From: Lineus longissimus
Taxonomy: Eukaryota > Nemertea > Pilidiophora > Heteronemertea > Lineidae
Direction: 5' to 3'
Assembly: GCF_910592395.1 (NCBI RefSeq)
Contig: NC_088311.1
Span: 7,442,501-7,506,500 of the forward strand
DNA: 64,000 bases
Shown piece by piece: positions 1 to 41,800 of the stretch (position 1 is its first letter; the number at the start of each line of letters is the position of its first letter). A model generated the notes under the pieces. That model did no database searches. It was not told where the DNA came from and saw nothing but the letters and a program-made list of their open reading frames with translations. The translations under genes and the position numbers were made by a program.

Positions 1-29920
<29,920 letters not shown>

Positions 29921-29950
29921 TGGGAAACATCTGAGCACTACAGCTGACGA

Positions 29951-29993
29951 ACGCATGCGCCAAGGACCTTTAATTGACCAATTGCGCATGCGT
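29951..29993. promoter_or_regulatory. Two NRF1-like palindromes upstream of the ZSWIM start
   Basis: 'acgcatgcgc' at 29951-29960 and 'tgcgcatgcgt' at 29983-29993 match the NRF1 core GCGCATGCGC. They lie 31-73 bp upstream of the chosen ATG (29920, minus strand), where a core promoter or 5' UTR is expected. Paired NRF1 sites fit a TATA-less, broadly expressed gene. Confidence 0.55.
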
Positions 29994-30019
29994 AACACGG
30001 CAACTCGGGCATAATGCAT

Positions 30020-31560
30020 GGTTCGGGCCCGAAGGATTCCCTTTGGGATATGGCTTGATTTGTATGAAATATCACTATGGGCCTGTGATCTGCATAATGT
30101 ATACTAAATATGTATTTAAAGCTCCTCATGCGTTCTCATTCAAGCACAGGCGGTGTCAACAAAAGGAGGGGAGACTTGAGCCAGAATTGGTACAGGTTAT
30201 TGCTATTAACGAATGAAATAAAAACGAAATAAATAACGCCCATAAATAATACTGGTCTCCAAGTCTAGTTAATCAAATACTAGTGTATCATGCGCAGACA
30301 AGTCATAGGCTTGATCATTGACCTCTTACACTTAGAAAGAGTCTACATGAAGTGAATGTGAAAGACATCAACCACCTCGATAATCGGCCCGATCATCCCA
30401 TTACGCGAGTGGTCCTTTAAGAATCAATTAAAGGATGATTAGTGATGCTGCTCCTGTCATTTTTCCGTCCGCGCCGTGATAAGCCGAAACTTGTCTTTCT
30501 CCCCTGGTTAATTTTCAGCCCTTCAGAGATTTATAGAGAGGGAGTCCAAATGTAACATGTGACATTGTCGTGTTTCTCTCATAAGTTTCACTGTGAACGC
30601 ATGATTTAAGTCCTCAGGAGGGGGAGGGGGCGAGGAGATGCGAGAATCGAGGTGCAGGATATTTCTAGCGGGGTATCATATATTAGACAATGGTCTCAAA
30701 ACAGGACGCATTTTCCATTCAGAGCTTTTATTATAAGCTGTGCGCCTCAATAGGTTGGGACCCCCTAAAAGCACTACCCACTACCCATGCACTACCCACT
30801 AGGGGGTGCCCTATAGGTTTTGTCATCTGGCGACACTCGCTCTCTTTCGTGACCCACTCCTTTACATTTTTAGGACCCCTGTTTGGATTGAAAACACTCA
30901 GAAAGGCTCCTTCTTGGTTGTGCTAAAGTACTCAAATAAGACTGTTCACCAAGTTTTCACAATGTGGCCCCACATTCTATGACATTATTCAAATTTGTTC
31001 CGAAGCCTAGGCCCTTTGGTGAATGCCCAAGCCTTTGACCGGCTATGGAATTGATGTTGTTAACTTTGGGTTAAACAGACGGGAATAAGCCAAAGAAGGT
31101 GGCGACAGATTTGCCAAAGGAAAGATTTGTATACTCTGGTCAATAGCTCAACAAGAGACCAATTTCTTATGCTTGTGAAACCAAATGGCTAAGATTAGCT
31201 TTTTTTCTAAAAATGCGTGGGAATGGCAAGTAGCATTCAAAATGTAACAACACAAGAAGTCGAGTGAAATAGCGAAATAAGATCTGTACAGGCACTACTG
31301 CGCGTGAAAAATGCGGCCAGGTTGTACTTGATCTATATCTAAACTGTCTTCGGGAGTTATCATATACAACATGAATGAAATAGCACAACACTCACAGTCC
31401 TTTTAGAATAATTGAAATCATAAAAGTTGAGCGGACTGGACAGTCACAAAGAAGAAGAGCGTTGATAATAAAGTATGAGGAGACCAGATCAGATAATTTA
31501 ACTCGAATTGACGTCACCACTGAGCAGATCTCGGACCACTTCAAAAACCACATCAAACAT
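30020..31560. other. Upstream flank of the ZSWIM gene
   Basis: No gene recognised. There is a small internal duplication of 'actaccca' words at about 30775-30802, and a GC-richer patch at 30610-30650. Frames of 74-80 codons here have no family resemblance. Confidence 0.5.
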
Positions 31561-31563
31561 TCA

Positions 31564-32604
31564 AATGAAACGGCCAGGGTCATTGTGCTCACCGTATAGA
31601 TATTTGGTGCTTTGGAATTCATCCTGGTTAAGAAACATTGTACATATATAGTATATAGGTCAAACCAAAGTCGGTATGACATGTGATGTATCGTTGCTTT
31701 GGGTAAGTACCATAAGAATATCATCAAAAACAAGTCACTAATAATCGAGATATTGCACTTTTTACCTATTTTAGTTTTGGCCTCCTGGTGGCCATTTTGA
31801 ATACCAGATCAGATCGAAATTCGGTGTCCGAGGTAACATGACGTAGGGAGTCATGTGTACCAAATTTCAAGTTCATAGCTTTAGTGGTTAAGAAACGTGC
31901 CGTAGTTACACTCAAACGACTAATTTACGCCATTTGACCTCTGTGACCTTGAAAAGCAGGTCAAATCAAAAATTCATATGAAAAGTGATGTACCCTTGCT
32001 TGGAGAACCTACCATAAAATTTTTATTGAAAACGAATCATTAATAAGCGAGATATCACACTTATCTAGGTTTTCACTTTTGGCCCCCTGGTGGCCAAGTC
32101 AAGAATTAAACCGGACTGAAATTCAGGGTCAGAGGTCAGCTGACCTAGGGGTTTCTTTGTATAAAGTCCCAAGTTCATAGCCTTAGGGGTTAAGAAACGT
32201 GTCACAGTTACGCTCAAATGGCCAATTTACGCCATTTGACCTCTGTGACGTTGACAAGTACGTCAAATCAAAAACCCGTATCATATGTGATGTATCCTTG
32301 TTACGAGTACCTACCATAAAAATTTTACCAAAAACGAATTAGTAATACCCGAGATATCGCACTTTTCAGGTTATTGGCTTTTGGCCCCCTGGTGACCAAG
32401 TCAAGAATCAGACCGGACCGAAATTTAGTGTCCGAGTTCATCTGACCGAGGGGGTCATGTGTACCAAGTTTGAAGTTCATAGCTTTAGTGGTTAAGAAAC
32501 GTGCCACTGTTTCTGAAATAGGATACGACGACGACGACGGACGGCGATGACGACGACGACGGAAGCCGGACACTGCGGTAGACTCCCCTACGGTGAGCTA
32601 AAAA
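31564..32604 (+). mobile_element. Non-autonomous repeat element with three ~300-bp internal units
   Basis: The phrase 'ggttaagaaac' recurs near 31625, 31884, 32186 and 32486, that is, about every 300 bp. Each recurrence is embedded in a longer repeated unit ('ggcc(c/t)cctggtg.cca', 'gccatttgacctctgtgac', 'cgagatat..cactt'). The element ends in a (gac)n-rich stretch (32525-32562) and 'gactcccctacggtgagcta'. Its two ends, without the internal units, recur inverted at 63653-63790. No coding capacity was seen. Confidence 0.75.
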
Positions 32605-34060
32605 GGAAGTTGGACAACCAGCTACACCATACCCATGGTAACAGATCACACCCCATTCGGTATGACATACACCAAAATATAGTCACCAATATCACAAATA
32701 ACCAGACCATTTGCACCCGTGGATTACCTGCCACATATCACACTTTATTGTCTCAGTCTCTGGATCAACTAATTGCACAACCATGTAGCATCGGCCCGCC
32801 ACAGATCGGTGGAGGTAATTTGGCAACCAACCACATATTAGCAGCTCGGCCATCCAATATATTTGACAGCTGGACATATGTCCAGCAGTTTAATCTGATG
32901 TCACAACCATTCCACCACGAGCATAGCTAGAATGCGTCACAACCTGTTTCGCATAGGTTTAGTTTCGTGGACAACTAGACGGTCTCTGATCTGTCACAAC
33001 CAGACACAGAACGACAACCTATCAAATTCTAATAGAATACTCTATCTTTGAATTAACAACCATAAAACAGATGAACTGATCATCACAACCTGTCCTTGTG
33101 ATGTAACAAGATGATGTACTTGGACAATCAGTAGACACGGAGTAACAGATCCGCCACATGATATTCTACTGACACAAGGATGCAGAGACCTCTTGAAAGA
33201 CAAAGTCAGAGGATCTTTGGAAATTATCTGGACTGGACAGGATGTGACCAGACAGAAATGAAATTTGATAAGCCACACGATCCACAGGACAAAGAGTATT
33301 GCTTGTTGCGCCTTGAGACAATATCCTATTCAGGGGAAAATGAAGCAGTAGAAGACCTGGCACAACCTGGGGAAGACCCAGGGAGATCTCCGGAAAGTCA
33401 ATATGATTGGAATGGAATGACGCTGCTGTGTAGCCAAAGACAGGAGAAAGTGAAGAGTAATTGTGACTGACTTACGCCCATCCAGGTTGAAGTTGATAGA
33501 CAAGTCACTGTAGAGGTACTTGTACCTGTATCCAAAGTATGCATCAATCGCTGCCGACCTTTGTGGTACCTTCTGGAACAACCACCTGAAATTATTTGAC
33601 CTGTCACAAGCATCATCCCGGAGCATTGAGATACTTGGAATACCAGATCAAAAGGTTTGTCACAACCAGCTACACCAATGAAGGCACCACGACAATTCCA
33701 GAGTAAAACACTGGTCACACTTAATCCCCCATCAAAGGAGCGACTGGGACAACCAAGCCTACTGTCACTAATAATATCAATATATAAAGGACATCTAGGC
33801 AGATATGTCGTCATTATGTCAGAGGTACTGTAAATTTTTGAATGGTCACAACCAATTCAATACCAGTACAGACAAGGTCACAATGAGTTGCTTTAATTGT
33901 GATATTCAAACAGAACCGTCACAACCTGTCCCAAATCAGTAAAGATACAAGGGAACTGGACCCAGAGGTATTTCTGTTTAATAGTTAAATATCAGAACAA
34001 CCAGATCCAAGTTTGTAGACGTAGGTTGAGCTGCTGCCTTGTCCAAAGGTAAGACCGTTG
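32605..34060. repeat. CACAACC-rich degenerate repeat region
   Basis: The word (t)cacaacc or acaacc(a) recurs irregularly every few tens of bases, for example at about 32902, 32941, 32998, 33086, 33661, 33849 and 33920. Long open frames on both strands (138 codons on the minus strand at 33398-33814) have no recognisable domain and probably reflect composition. I cannot assign the region to a known repeat family. Confidence 0.4.
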
Positions 34061-35285
34061 TGACTGGCGTGGCGTCAATTCAGAAAAAGTATCATTGGAT
34101 TTTCCTTACGTATTGACGTCTCAACCCTGTTGGTGAGTCATCGGTTGTCCCGTGGTGGTGGTGATGTCCCGGTCTTGACTGGTGTGGTTGTCAAGGGAGG
34201 TTCCGGGAGATTAGGGTGTGCGCTTGAATGATATGCTGCCGTCATTCATGGGCGGGAGATGAGCGACAGGATATAAGTGTGGTCAGAGAACGGTTTCGGT
34301 ACATGGGTGACCTCATCAGTTATGCTAGTGGACTAGAACGGAGTATGGCTACCCTAAGCAACTCATAGAGACGGCCCTCATACGGGCACATAGGCAAGAC
34401 CGCCAGTCTCTTCTCAATCCGGACCTCACCCCAATAGGAACTCAGGAGGAAGACAAAGCTCCTTTTTATTTTGTCACAACCTTCAACCCGGCGCTAACAC
34501 AACCGGCAACCATTATAAAAGACAATTTGGACATTCTAGCAAGACGTAAACGACTCTACACCTGTATGAGACACCAATTATACATGGTTTCAGAAGACCC
34601 AAAAATCTATTAGAACGTTTCCAAGGACACTTCTACAGCGCCAAAAATCTCTGGGACAAACTAGTCCGAGCTAAATTAGGGCCTTCCACGGTTGTAGCGC
34701 ATAGCACAACCAACCCCCACACTGGTCCTGTCTCTGTAGATATTGTCCCCGTCTAGACAAGACGGGACGCATCACTATAGCACGACGACGGGGAAGATAT
34801 ATAACACAAAAATTAAAATTTGTTGTAAAAGCAACAATGTTATTTATTGCATTCAATGTAGACAATGTCACATACAATATGTGGGCGAAACCAAGCGCTC
34901 ACTATCAGAACGTTTTCAAGGACATTTCTATAGCGTCAACAAAAACATCGCTACTGATGTCATAGGGCATCACTTTAACCTCCCGGGCCACCATGGCCTG
35001 GAAGACATCATCATTTCGGTCCTTGAGTTCATGCACATCCCTCCAGATGGCGCCCAAGCCAAGGCAATCAGACTCTAGTTTTTCTGGATCCACCGTCTAC
35101 GCACTATGTCGACGTTAGGACTCAACATCAAGGACAACACGTCTTGGTAACCACGCCCGTACTCTTCTAGCGTTTCTATCAACCAGATCCAAGTTGCTGG
35201 GTTAACAGAAAATCAAACACACAACTACCGTTATGGCAACTTTTGCCTCAGGGAACTGTCACAACCTGTCCCAAATCAGTAAAGA
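33918..35285. repeat. 28-bp direct repeats flanking the Penelope-like fragment
   Basis: An identical 28-bp sequence, beginning gtcacaacctgtcccaaatc, is present at 33918-33945 and 35258-35285. The interval between them holds the broken retroelement. The repeats are too long for a usual target-site duplication and may be pieces of the surrounding CACAACC repeat or of a partial terminal repeat. Confidence 0.8.
34300..35152 (+). mobile_element. Penelope-like retroelement fragment with GIY-YIG endonuclease domain, broken
   Basis: From about 34347 the plus strand reads GYPKQLIETALIRAHRQDRQ, as in the linker after the reverse transcriptase of Penelope-like elements. Further on come a LARRKRL block, a KLVRAK block, then a cysteine-rich block, IYCIQCRQCHIQYVGE and TKRSLSERFQGH, which is the CxxC zinc motif plus the GIY-YIG nuclease (here IYC and YVG). 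A C-terminal block FFWIHRLRTM follows. The reading frame is interrupted by at least one frameshift near 34770-34790 and an in-frame TAG at 35076-35078 just before FFWIHRLR. No reverse transcriptase core is visible. In the family the nuclease nicks target DNA for insertion; this copy cannot encode an intact protein. Confidence 0.85.
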
Positions 35286-35386
35286 CACTTGCCAACAGGC
35301 CCAAAAACAGACCTATCACAATCAGTTAGAGTTGAAAAACCTCTTAGAAAAGCAACAAATGAACAATCTTTTAATATTTTCATACA

Positions 35387-35392
35387 TTTATT
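35387..35392 (-). terminator. Candidate CHERP polyadenylation signal
   Basis: AATAAA on the minus strand, about 500 bp after the CHERP stop. It is followed downstream by the repeat-rich region. It is the clearest signal in the expected range but is not confirmed. Confidence 0.3.
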
Positions 35393-35890
35393 TGATTTTT
35401 TTTTAAATTGCAGCAAAAAGTGTGCAGATGTACATGTAATTTTCACCTTCACATACCCTCCTAGACAATTCCTGGACACAGACTCCTAATCAAGAACTCC
35501 TGCAACTTCTGTTGTGTGAATATCTGTCTTTCATCACTCTGAGGACAAGCGTTAATTTTGAAATCGCCTCAAAACATCTCTGTAATACACTTCTTGATTA
35601 ACAACATAAATCTCTAACAAAAAATCTAGGTTGTTCAGCGAAGACAACAATTTTCGGAGTTGAAAGCATGGAATTTGTTTCACTGTGAACATGATTATCA
35701 GTTTGATTCCAATTAAATGGTCCACCCTGATGCGTTCATGCAAGATCATTTTTTGCTCAAATCACCAACTCTACTACACATACTGATAGTAGTCAAGAAC
35801 ATGGCATGAGTTTGAGATGGAAAAGTTATACGACTGTGTGTTGAATTTCTCCAAAGTGCCTCTTGGCATTTAACAGTTCTTGATTTGCAA

Positions 35891-38800
35891 CTAGTCACGC
35901 TCACTTCGAGCTTTCTTCCCTTTCACAATTTCTGTGTTAAGCTGAAAATAGAAGAACAGATGATGTAGCCATTGACCAGATAAATTAATGATCAGACAAG
36001 ATGAGACCATGGAATCTTACATTACAAGGACAACTGTATCTCACTTCAGTCAATAGATCGATCTATAAAGTTTTGAAATTTCTACGGCACAACTGTAAAG
36101 GCATAGGAGTATGTTACTGCTAGAATGCACTCTCCTATCAGCACTTAGCTGTCAAATACCCACTTGAAAATAATACAAAGCATAAATACTTGCCTTCATC
36201 CTTTGTATGAATCCTTGGCTTTTACTCTTCCGGAACTGCTCAAATGGGTCCTGGATGTTGATTCCAATGCCTTTGTACATATCCATACGATCTCGGACTT
36301 CACCATGCTCAATTGGATTTGTTATGCCCTGCTCAGAGGCACCCAGGCCCGAGCCCGACCATCCTGAAAACAGTCACAAGAAAACATTCAGCAAGGTGGG
36401 TTAGAAACGAAAATCAGCCAGGAGCATATGGACGTAATGAAATGAAATGACCAAAACGACGTCTCTGGTTTTGTCAGTACCCATTATTACAACTGGGTGG
36501 AGTAAGGCATATATTTGCAAAGGATCCTTATGGCCACTAGTCAGAGACCCATGCACCACTGTGGCTCAGTACAGTAAACTGATACTCGAAGGTGCAAGTT
36601 GTCTGCAAATTTTGCCTTCTGATCTACTTTGGTCCAGGAGGCCTGTAATGGCTTGATTAAACAGCCACATTCATATTTTCATAAAAACTTACATTTGTGT
36701 CAGCCAGAAGGCTTCTTTGTAATAATATCACATATGGTTGGGTGCCTTTCAACAAGACTGGAGATGCAACGAGGGGAATATACCACGAAATTAGTAGGAA
36801 TACCACGGAACATCAAAACCTTACCCATCTTTTTTAATAGTTTATGGCCTTTGTTTTCTTCCCCTAATCGTCCATCTCTCACCGGTGGAGTGTACATTTG
36901 CTCAAATCTGATAGAGAAAATGAGGTAAGGATTAAAAGATACATTGCGCCTTGTGTTTTACTGTGCAATTCTCACAATCGTAGGCAGGGGACATTGGGTT
37001 ATTCTTAAGCCAGTAGCAGTGAATTGGATTGACGAAACACAATAAATTCTTCAAAACCTGTTTAAACTGTCCACTTTAACAAGATCACATCATAAAGCAT
37101 CCAACTCATTTTGTCATTTTAACACATAGAAGCAAGAACTTATAAAGACTAGTCTTTATTACTTCTTGAGAGGCCTCAAGTCAAGATACTCACAACGGTG
37201 GTGTGGGACTCCTATCCATTCTCTTATTAAACTGTGCAACTGGTGACCGCGACCGGGATCGCGATGATCGTTTATACGGCAGTGGCGAGGCAGATTTTGA
37301 TCGACTTCTTGACCTTGACCTTCAAAAGAATACAAATACAATCAGCTTAGCTTAAGGCCTACTTAGTTCAGTAAATATTTGAAATTCATCATTGAGTTTG
37401 AAAATTTCTAATTGTGTAGGTCATACAGGATATAAATCATGACAATGCAGTTGTGTAGACGGATATACAAATACTTCATCCAATTCATATGCTGCTTTTG
37501 GGGGAAGAGGGGGTGTTACAAGTGCACTCTCTAGCCTTCAACCCTGGTGTATCACATATTTTGGATTTTTGGCTTACTTACTGACACACTGTAAAGTATA
37601 AAATCATCAGACAATAATGTAACCATCAGGAAATAGACTTTGAGGAGAACTCATGAAGGGACAAAGCAGAGAACACCTTACCTCGAATCGCTGCCAGCAC
37701 TATTGAACCGTCTTCTTCGCCTAGGAGGTGTCCTTGATTTTGACCTTGACCTCGACCTCTTGGGTGGCAGAGATTTCTTTTCCATAAACTCCTTTTCTTT
37801 TTCTTTCTCTCTCAGCTTCTTAGCCTTTTGTTTTGCTTTGAAGAATTCGTAGAGTCCTAACTTTTCCCACCCTTCACTGAAATGAATATGAAATTAAAGA
37901 TTTAAATTGAATGATTCACCTTGAGAAGTTTACTGCTGAGACTTTTCTTCTTCTTCAGCATTTGCTCTGCACTTGGAGGTGTTATTCACCCGAAAGTATT
38001 CCTCCTTCAAGAGAGGGAGGCAAAGGAATTAGCACTTCACGGAGTGGCATGCAAAAATTTGTGTAACATAACTACCGTACTACCGTAAATAATTTGTCTT
38101 AAAAATTCTCAACACAAAGTAATTCTCATTTAAGGTTCCTGAACCACAATATTCAGCTTACCTATCCCTTGGTCTTTCATGAGATGGTGCGCTGTAGAAG
38201 GCTTCCACTGCAGCCAGTAGTCGTTCACTGGGAGGCATTGGGGGAGGCAGGCGTATGTCTTTAGGATCTAGGGGACGATATTCTGCTTCCTCCAGCTAAA
38301 AAAACAAATGACATCAGATTTCAAATAGGTGATTTATTTACAATTATTAACAATACATCTGAACTGTTCTCTAAATAGTGAAAAACCCTCATTACACACC
38401 CAAACAACATTCATTGAGGTCTCTTCGGGGAATTGTTAGAACTGCCCTTACTTGCCAAATGTGACTCAAAATTGCTTATTGTTTGTCGAATTTCAAGATT
38501 TAAACCTCTAGTGGAGCATTTAACTGAGGGTTAAGGGTGAAGAGTGTCTTATAAGCCAAATCTGCCTGGCCAATTCACTCCGGTTAAAAATATACTAAAC
38601 AAACTTTAATATTTTTCAACCATCAAGCCAGATTTTGGAAGACGAGTTAACATACCTTGACCAGTGGGGCCATCAAACCAGCAGGCAGTTCAAAGTACGG
38701 TACATTTGGCGTTAGATCCGACTCCTGTGGTGGAGGAAAAGATGGCGGGGGCGCCGCCTGCAGTCGAGGTATAAACCCTGGAGGAGGCTTGGAAAGATCT

Positions 38801-41800
38801 GGCAACGGGAGGGGCAGAGGTCCTGGTCCTGGTCCGGGTCCCTGTCCTGGTCCTGGTCCTGGTCCAATCACCCTCGGAGGGGGTGCATTCAAGTTGACTG
38901 TCAACAGAGGGAACGAGGAGTAGATAGTCAGAATTTTTGTTGTTGTAAAACACGAGTTTATTGCTTGACGTGTGTATTAATGAAAACAGCCTTGAATTTT
39001 CTTTGCAACATTAAGCTGGTACCTACATATCTTTAGACCATTTCATGAGTGGTTGGCACTGCATGTCAAAAAACCTTCACATGCTTGAGCAAAGTAAGAA
39101 CTCACACAAATAACAAAAGAGGACGAATGAAATGATAAAAGTTTGTATGGATATGAGTATATGAATACTATTTTTTAATTGAACATCAGAAACCTTTCAT
39201 AATTAAAGACACGAAAGGAAAGCACACTTCATTTTATATTCAAATAAATAAGTAATCCATTTCTGAAACAGACTGAATAAATTGACAAGATTATTGCATC
39301 ATTATGGAAACAAAATTATGTACATGCAAAACAATCATCTAAAATTGTATGAATAAAGCTTGCAAAAGTTTCTTCACAACAAATGAAACCGGAATGAAAC
39401 GAAATCAAATCAGGAGATATGGAGGTCATGCGTGATATTTGGTTGAATCACTCACCACTCGCCACTGATGTGACTTCGAACTCCATGTCCCCGATTGCCG
39501 GCTTACCTGGTGGCCCGTTAAACCTCGGACCCGGACCCTGACTGAACACCGGTGGTGGTGGCTGGTTGAAGTTTGGTGGCGGTACCGATGGATCAAAGTT
39601 TGGAGGGGGAAACGGCGCAGGTGGGGGTATAGATGTATTGACTGGAATCTGAAAGAGGGAACACCGAATTATTGCCATTTGTCTCTCTCTTTACAGCTGG
39701 ACCTGCAGGGTGACACCATTCGGCTAGATTTTTTGTGTGAAGGCTTTGTGCAGTACATGTAGCTGGTCATGTAGTACATGACTAGTTGTCATCGGTCCCA
39801 TGTCCCAGTCAAAAAAAGATATTCGACCCCTTATATCGATATCGATGCCTTATTAGACCCAATGGTTTAGAAAGAATAGAAGTACAGAACTTACCACAGG
39901 AGGTCCAGAAGTTACAATAGGTTGTGTTGGTACTGCAGCAGTCACTGACTGGATCTGAAATTGATTGAAAACATTATAGGATTTGAAAAGGAGGACCGGG
40001 CAGCAGGAAAGACAACAAAATATGAAAGATGGAAGATTCCAAACGTACCTGTTGCCCCATTGATGCAGCTACAATGCTCGGAGGAATTGGTGGCATCTGG
40101 GATGGAGGTGCTGAAATGAGATGCAAATAGAGTAAAAGATGCTTCAATGTTTCACTTCTTAGACTTATGCTATTAAGGCCAAATCTATTCATTTTGTAAT
40201 TCTAGATAATTGAATGAACACAAATAGTCCTGTAATTTTGTTGATCTATGTCGCTTTCAAACTTCTCTGAATGTAGCTGAAAAGTTTATTGCTCACCAGA
40301 ACTAGTCGCCTGGGCCTGTGCCTGAGCTAACTGCTGTTGTAAACTGGACACTTGCTGCTGTAAAGTCCCTATATGTCGACTGACGTGGTCCACAAACTCC
40401 TGATGCTGCCTTTGGAGGTTACCATACTGCTGTTGGATTGCTGTCGTAATCACCGTGACGACAGATTGGTATCTGACTGTGAGGCTTTTCTGTAATTAAG
40501 GAGGAAGTTAATAAACACTAGTGTAACTTATAAACTGATGGTCAGCATGAGGTAGTTTTGTAAGATTTGATGGGAAAAATGGGGAATTGGGGTTTTCACC
40601 TTAGAAGTCGTACACCATGTGCGATGACATGCAAGTCAAGTTGTTCAAACCCGTCAGGAGCTGCAGTCTTAAGGAGGAATATGTCTATTGTCTGTTCTCT
40701 GTGAAAGCCGAGAAGAGCATACCGCTGCTGAATTTATTTCAGAGTGGAAAAGACTGATACATACCTGATATGTTTGCATGGCAGTAGGAGGATCCTTCAA
40801 TTGCTGGAATTGTAAACAACAGTGGTAAATGTATTAGGAGTACTCAAAATGATCAGACAGAACAAAAGATCTGTTTCAAGCAGCTCAAAGGATTTCAGCA
40901 CAACAGATATTTGATGGACACCATTGCAAGAACATTATAAGACAACACGAAGGAATCACATGTTTCAGAGAGTTGAACCTGCGACATCCTAATCATCAGC
41001 CCGGCTTTCTAACCACCATGCCACTAATCTTGCCTTGCTGATGTAAGAACTTAAGAAAAGAACTGCAGCCAACTTACCTCAAGAATAGACTGACCAAAAT
41101 ATTTGTTCTGTTCCCACAAGGTTAACAACTGCAAAGGGAGAGAGAGTGAAAGGATCAACTTAGAACGAGCTAACAAAAGCAATGAGTCAATGAGTGAATT
41201 GGATATTCTCACTAAAGAAATCACCTTTGTAAGTTTGACCTTCTTCTCAGGTGCAATGCCTTCATGTGCAGAACAGAAAATAGGTATGACGACATCTTCG
41301 ATACAGTTGTGTAAGTCATCAGCATTCTTTCTTATGCTGAAAAGTAGAAAATGATATTTGTGAATCTAGGATAAGTCTGTGAAATAACGGATTTGATTTC
41401 AGAGCGGAAAAGCTATGATGAAATAGAATCTTCTTGAAATCTTATTTCCTTGTTAACTGGTTTCAAGATTGTTTCATCGGAGGAAGAGGCTTGAAGTAAG
41501 AGGTTACAGATCGTTGGAATCATCACTAATTTTTTAGGCAATACCAACGGACGAAGGTAGGACACAAGAGAATATTGCAACAAGGTACTTCTTGTAAATG
41601 TATCAGGGCTGGCTTACCAGTGATGAAGAACATCATTTATCAAATAGATAAGATGTAGCTTCGTTTGGAAGGATGCGTCATTGGCTGTTACCCTGAAAAA
41701 AAATTCAACAGATAGTAAATGAATAGATAAAATATATGACGAAGCCTCAACTGCTTACTTCCAATAGTGTTCAGATTTTGGTAATAATTACTATTTTAGC

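Noticed and set aside
29921-30019. Upstream in-frame ATGs extending ZSWIM exon 1
   Set aside because: The added residues show no family similarity and overlap NRF1-like promoter sites; the AKRLCC block fits the start at 29920.
30690-30926. 78-codon plus-strand open frame upstream of ZSWIM
   Set aside because: Contains a local 'actaccca' duplication and no recognisable domain.
33398-33814. 138-codon minus-strand open frame
   Set aside because: No domain or splice context; it lies in the CACAACC-rich repeat region, where composition keeps frames open.
34280-34325. Hammerhead-ribozyme-like core on the minus strand (CTGATGAG ... GAAAC) beside the Penelope-like fragment
   Set aside because: Stem II would be only 3 bp, no matching stem I or III with a cleavage triplet is visible, and the strand is opposite to the element.
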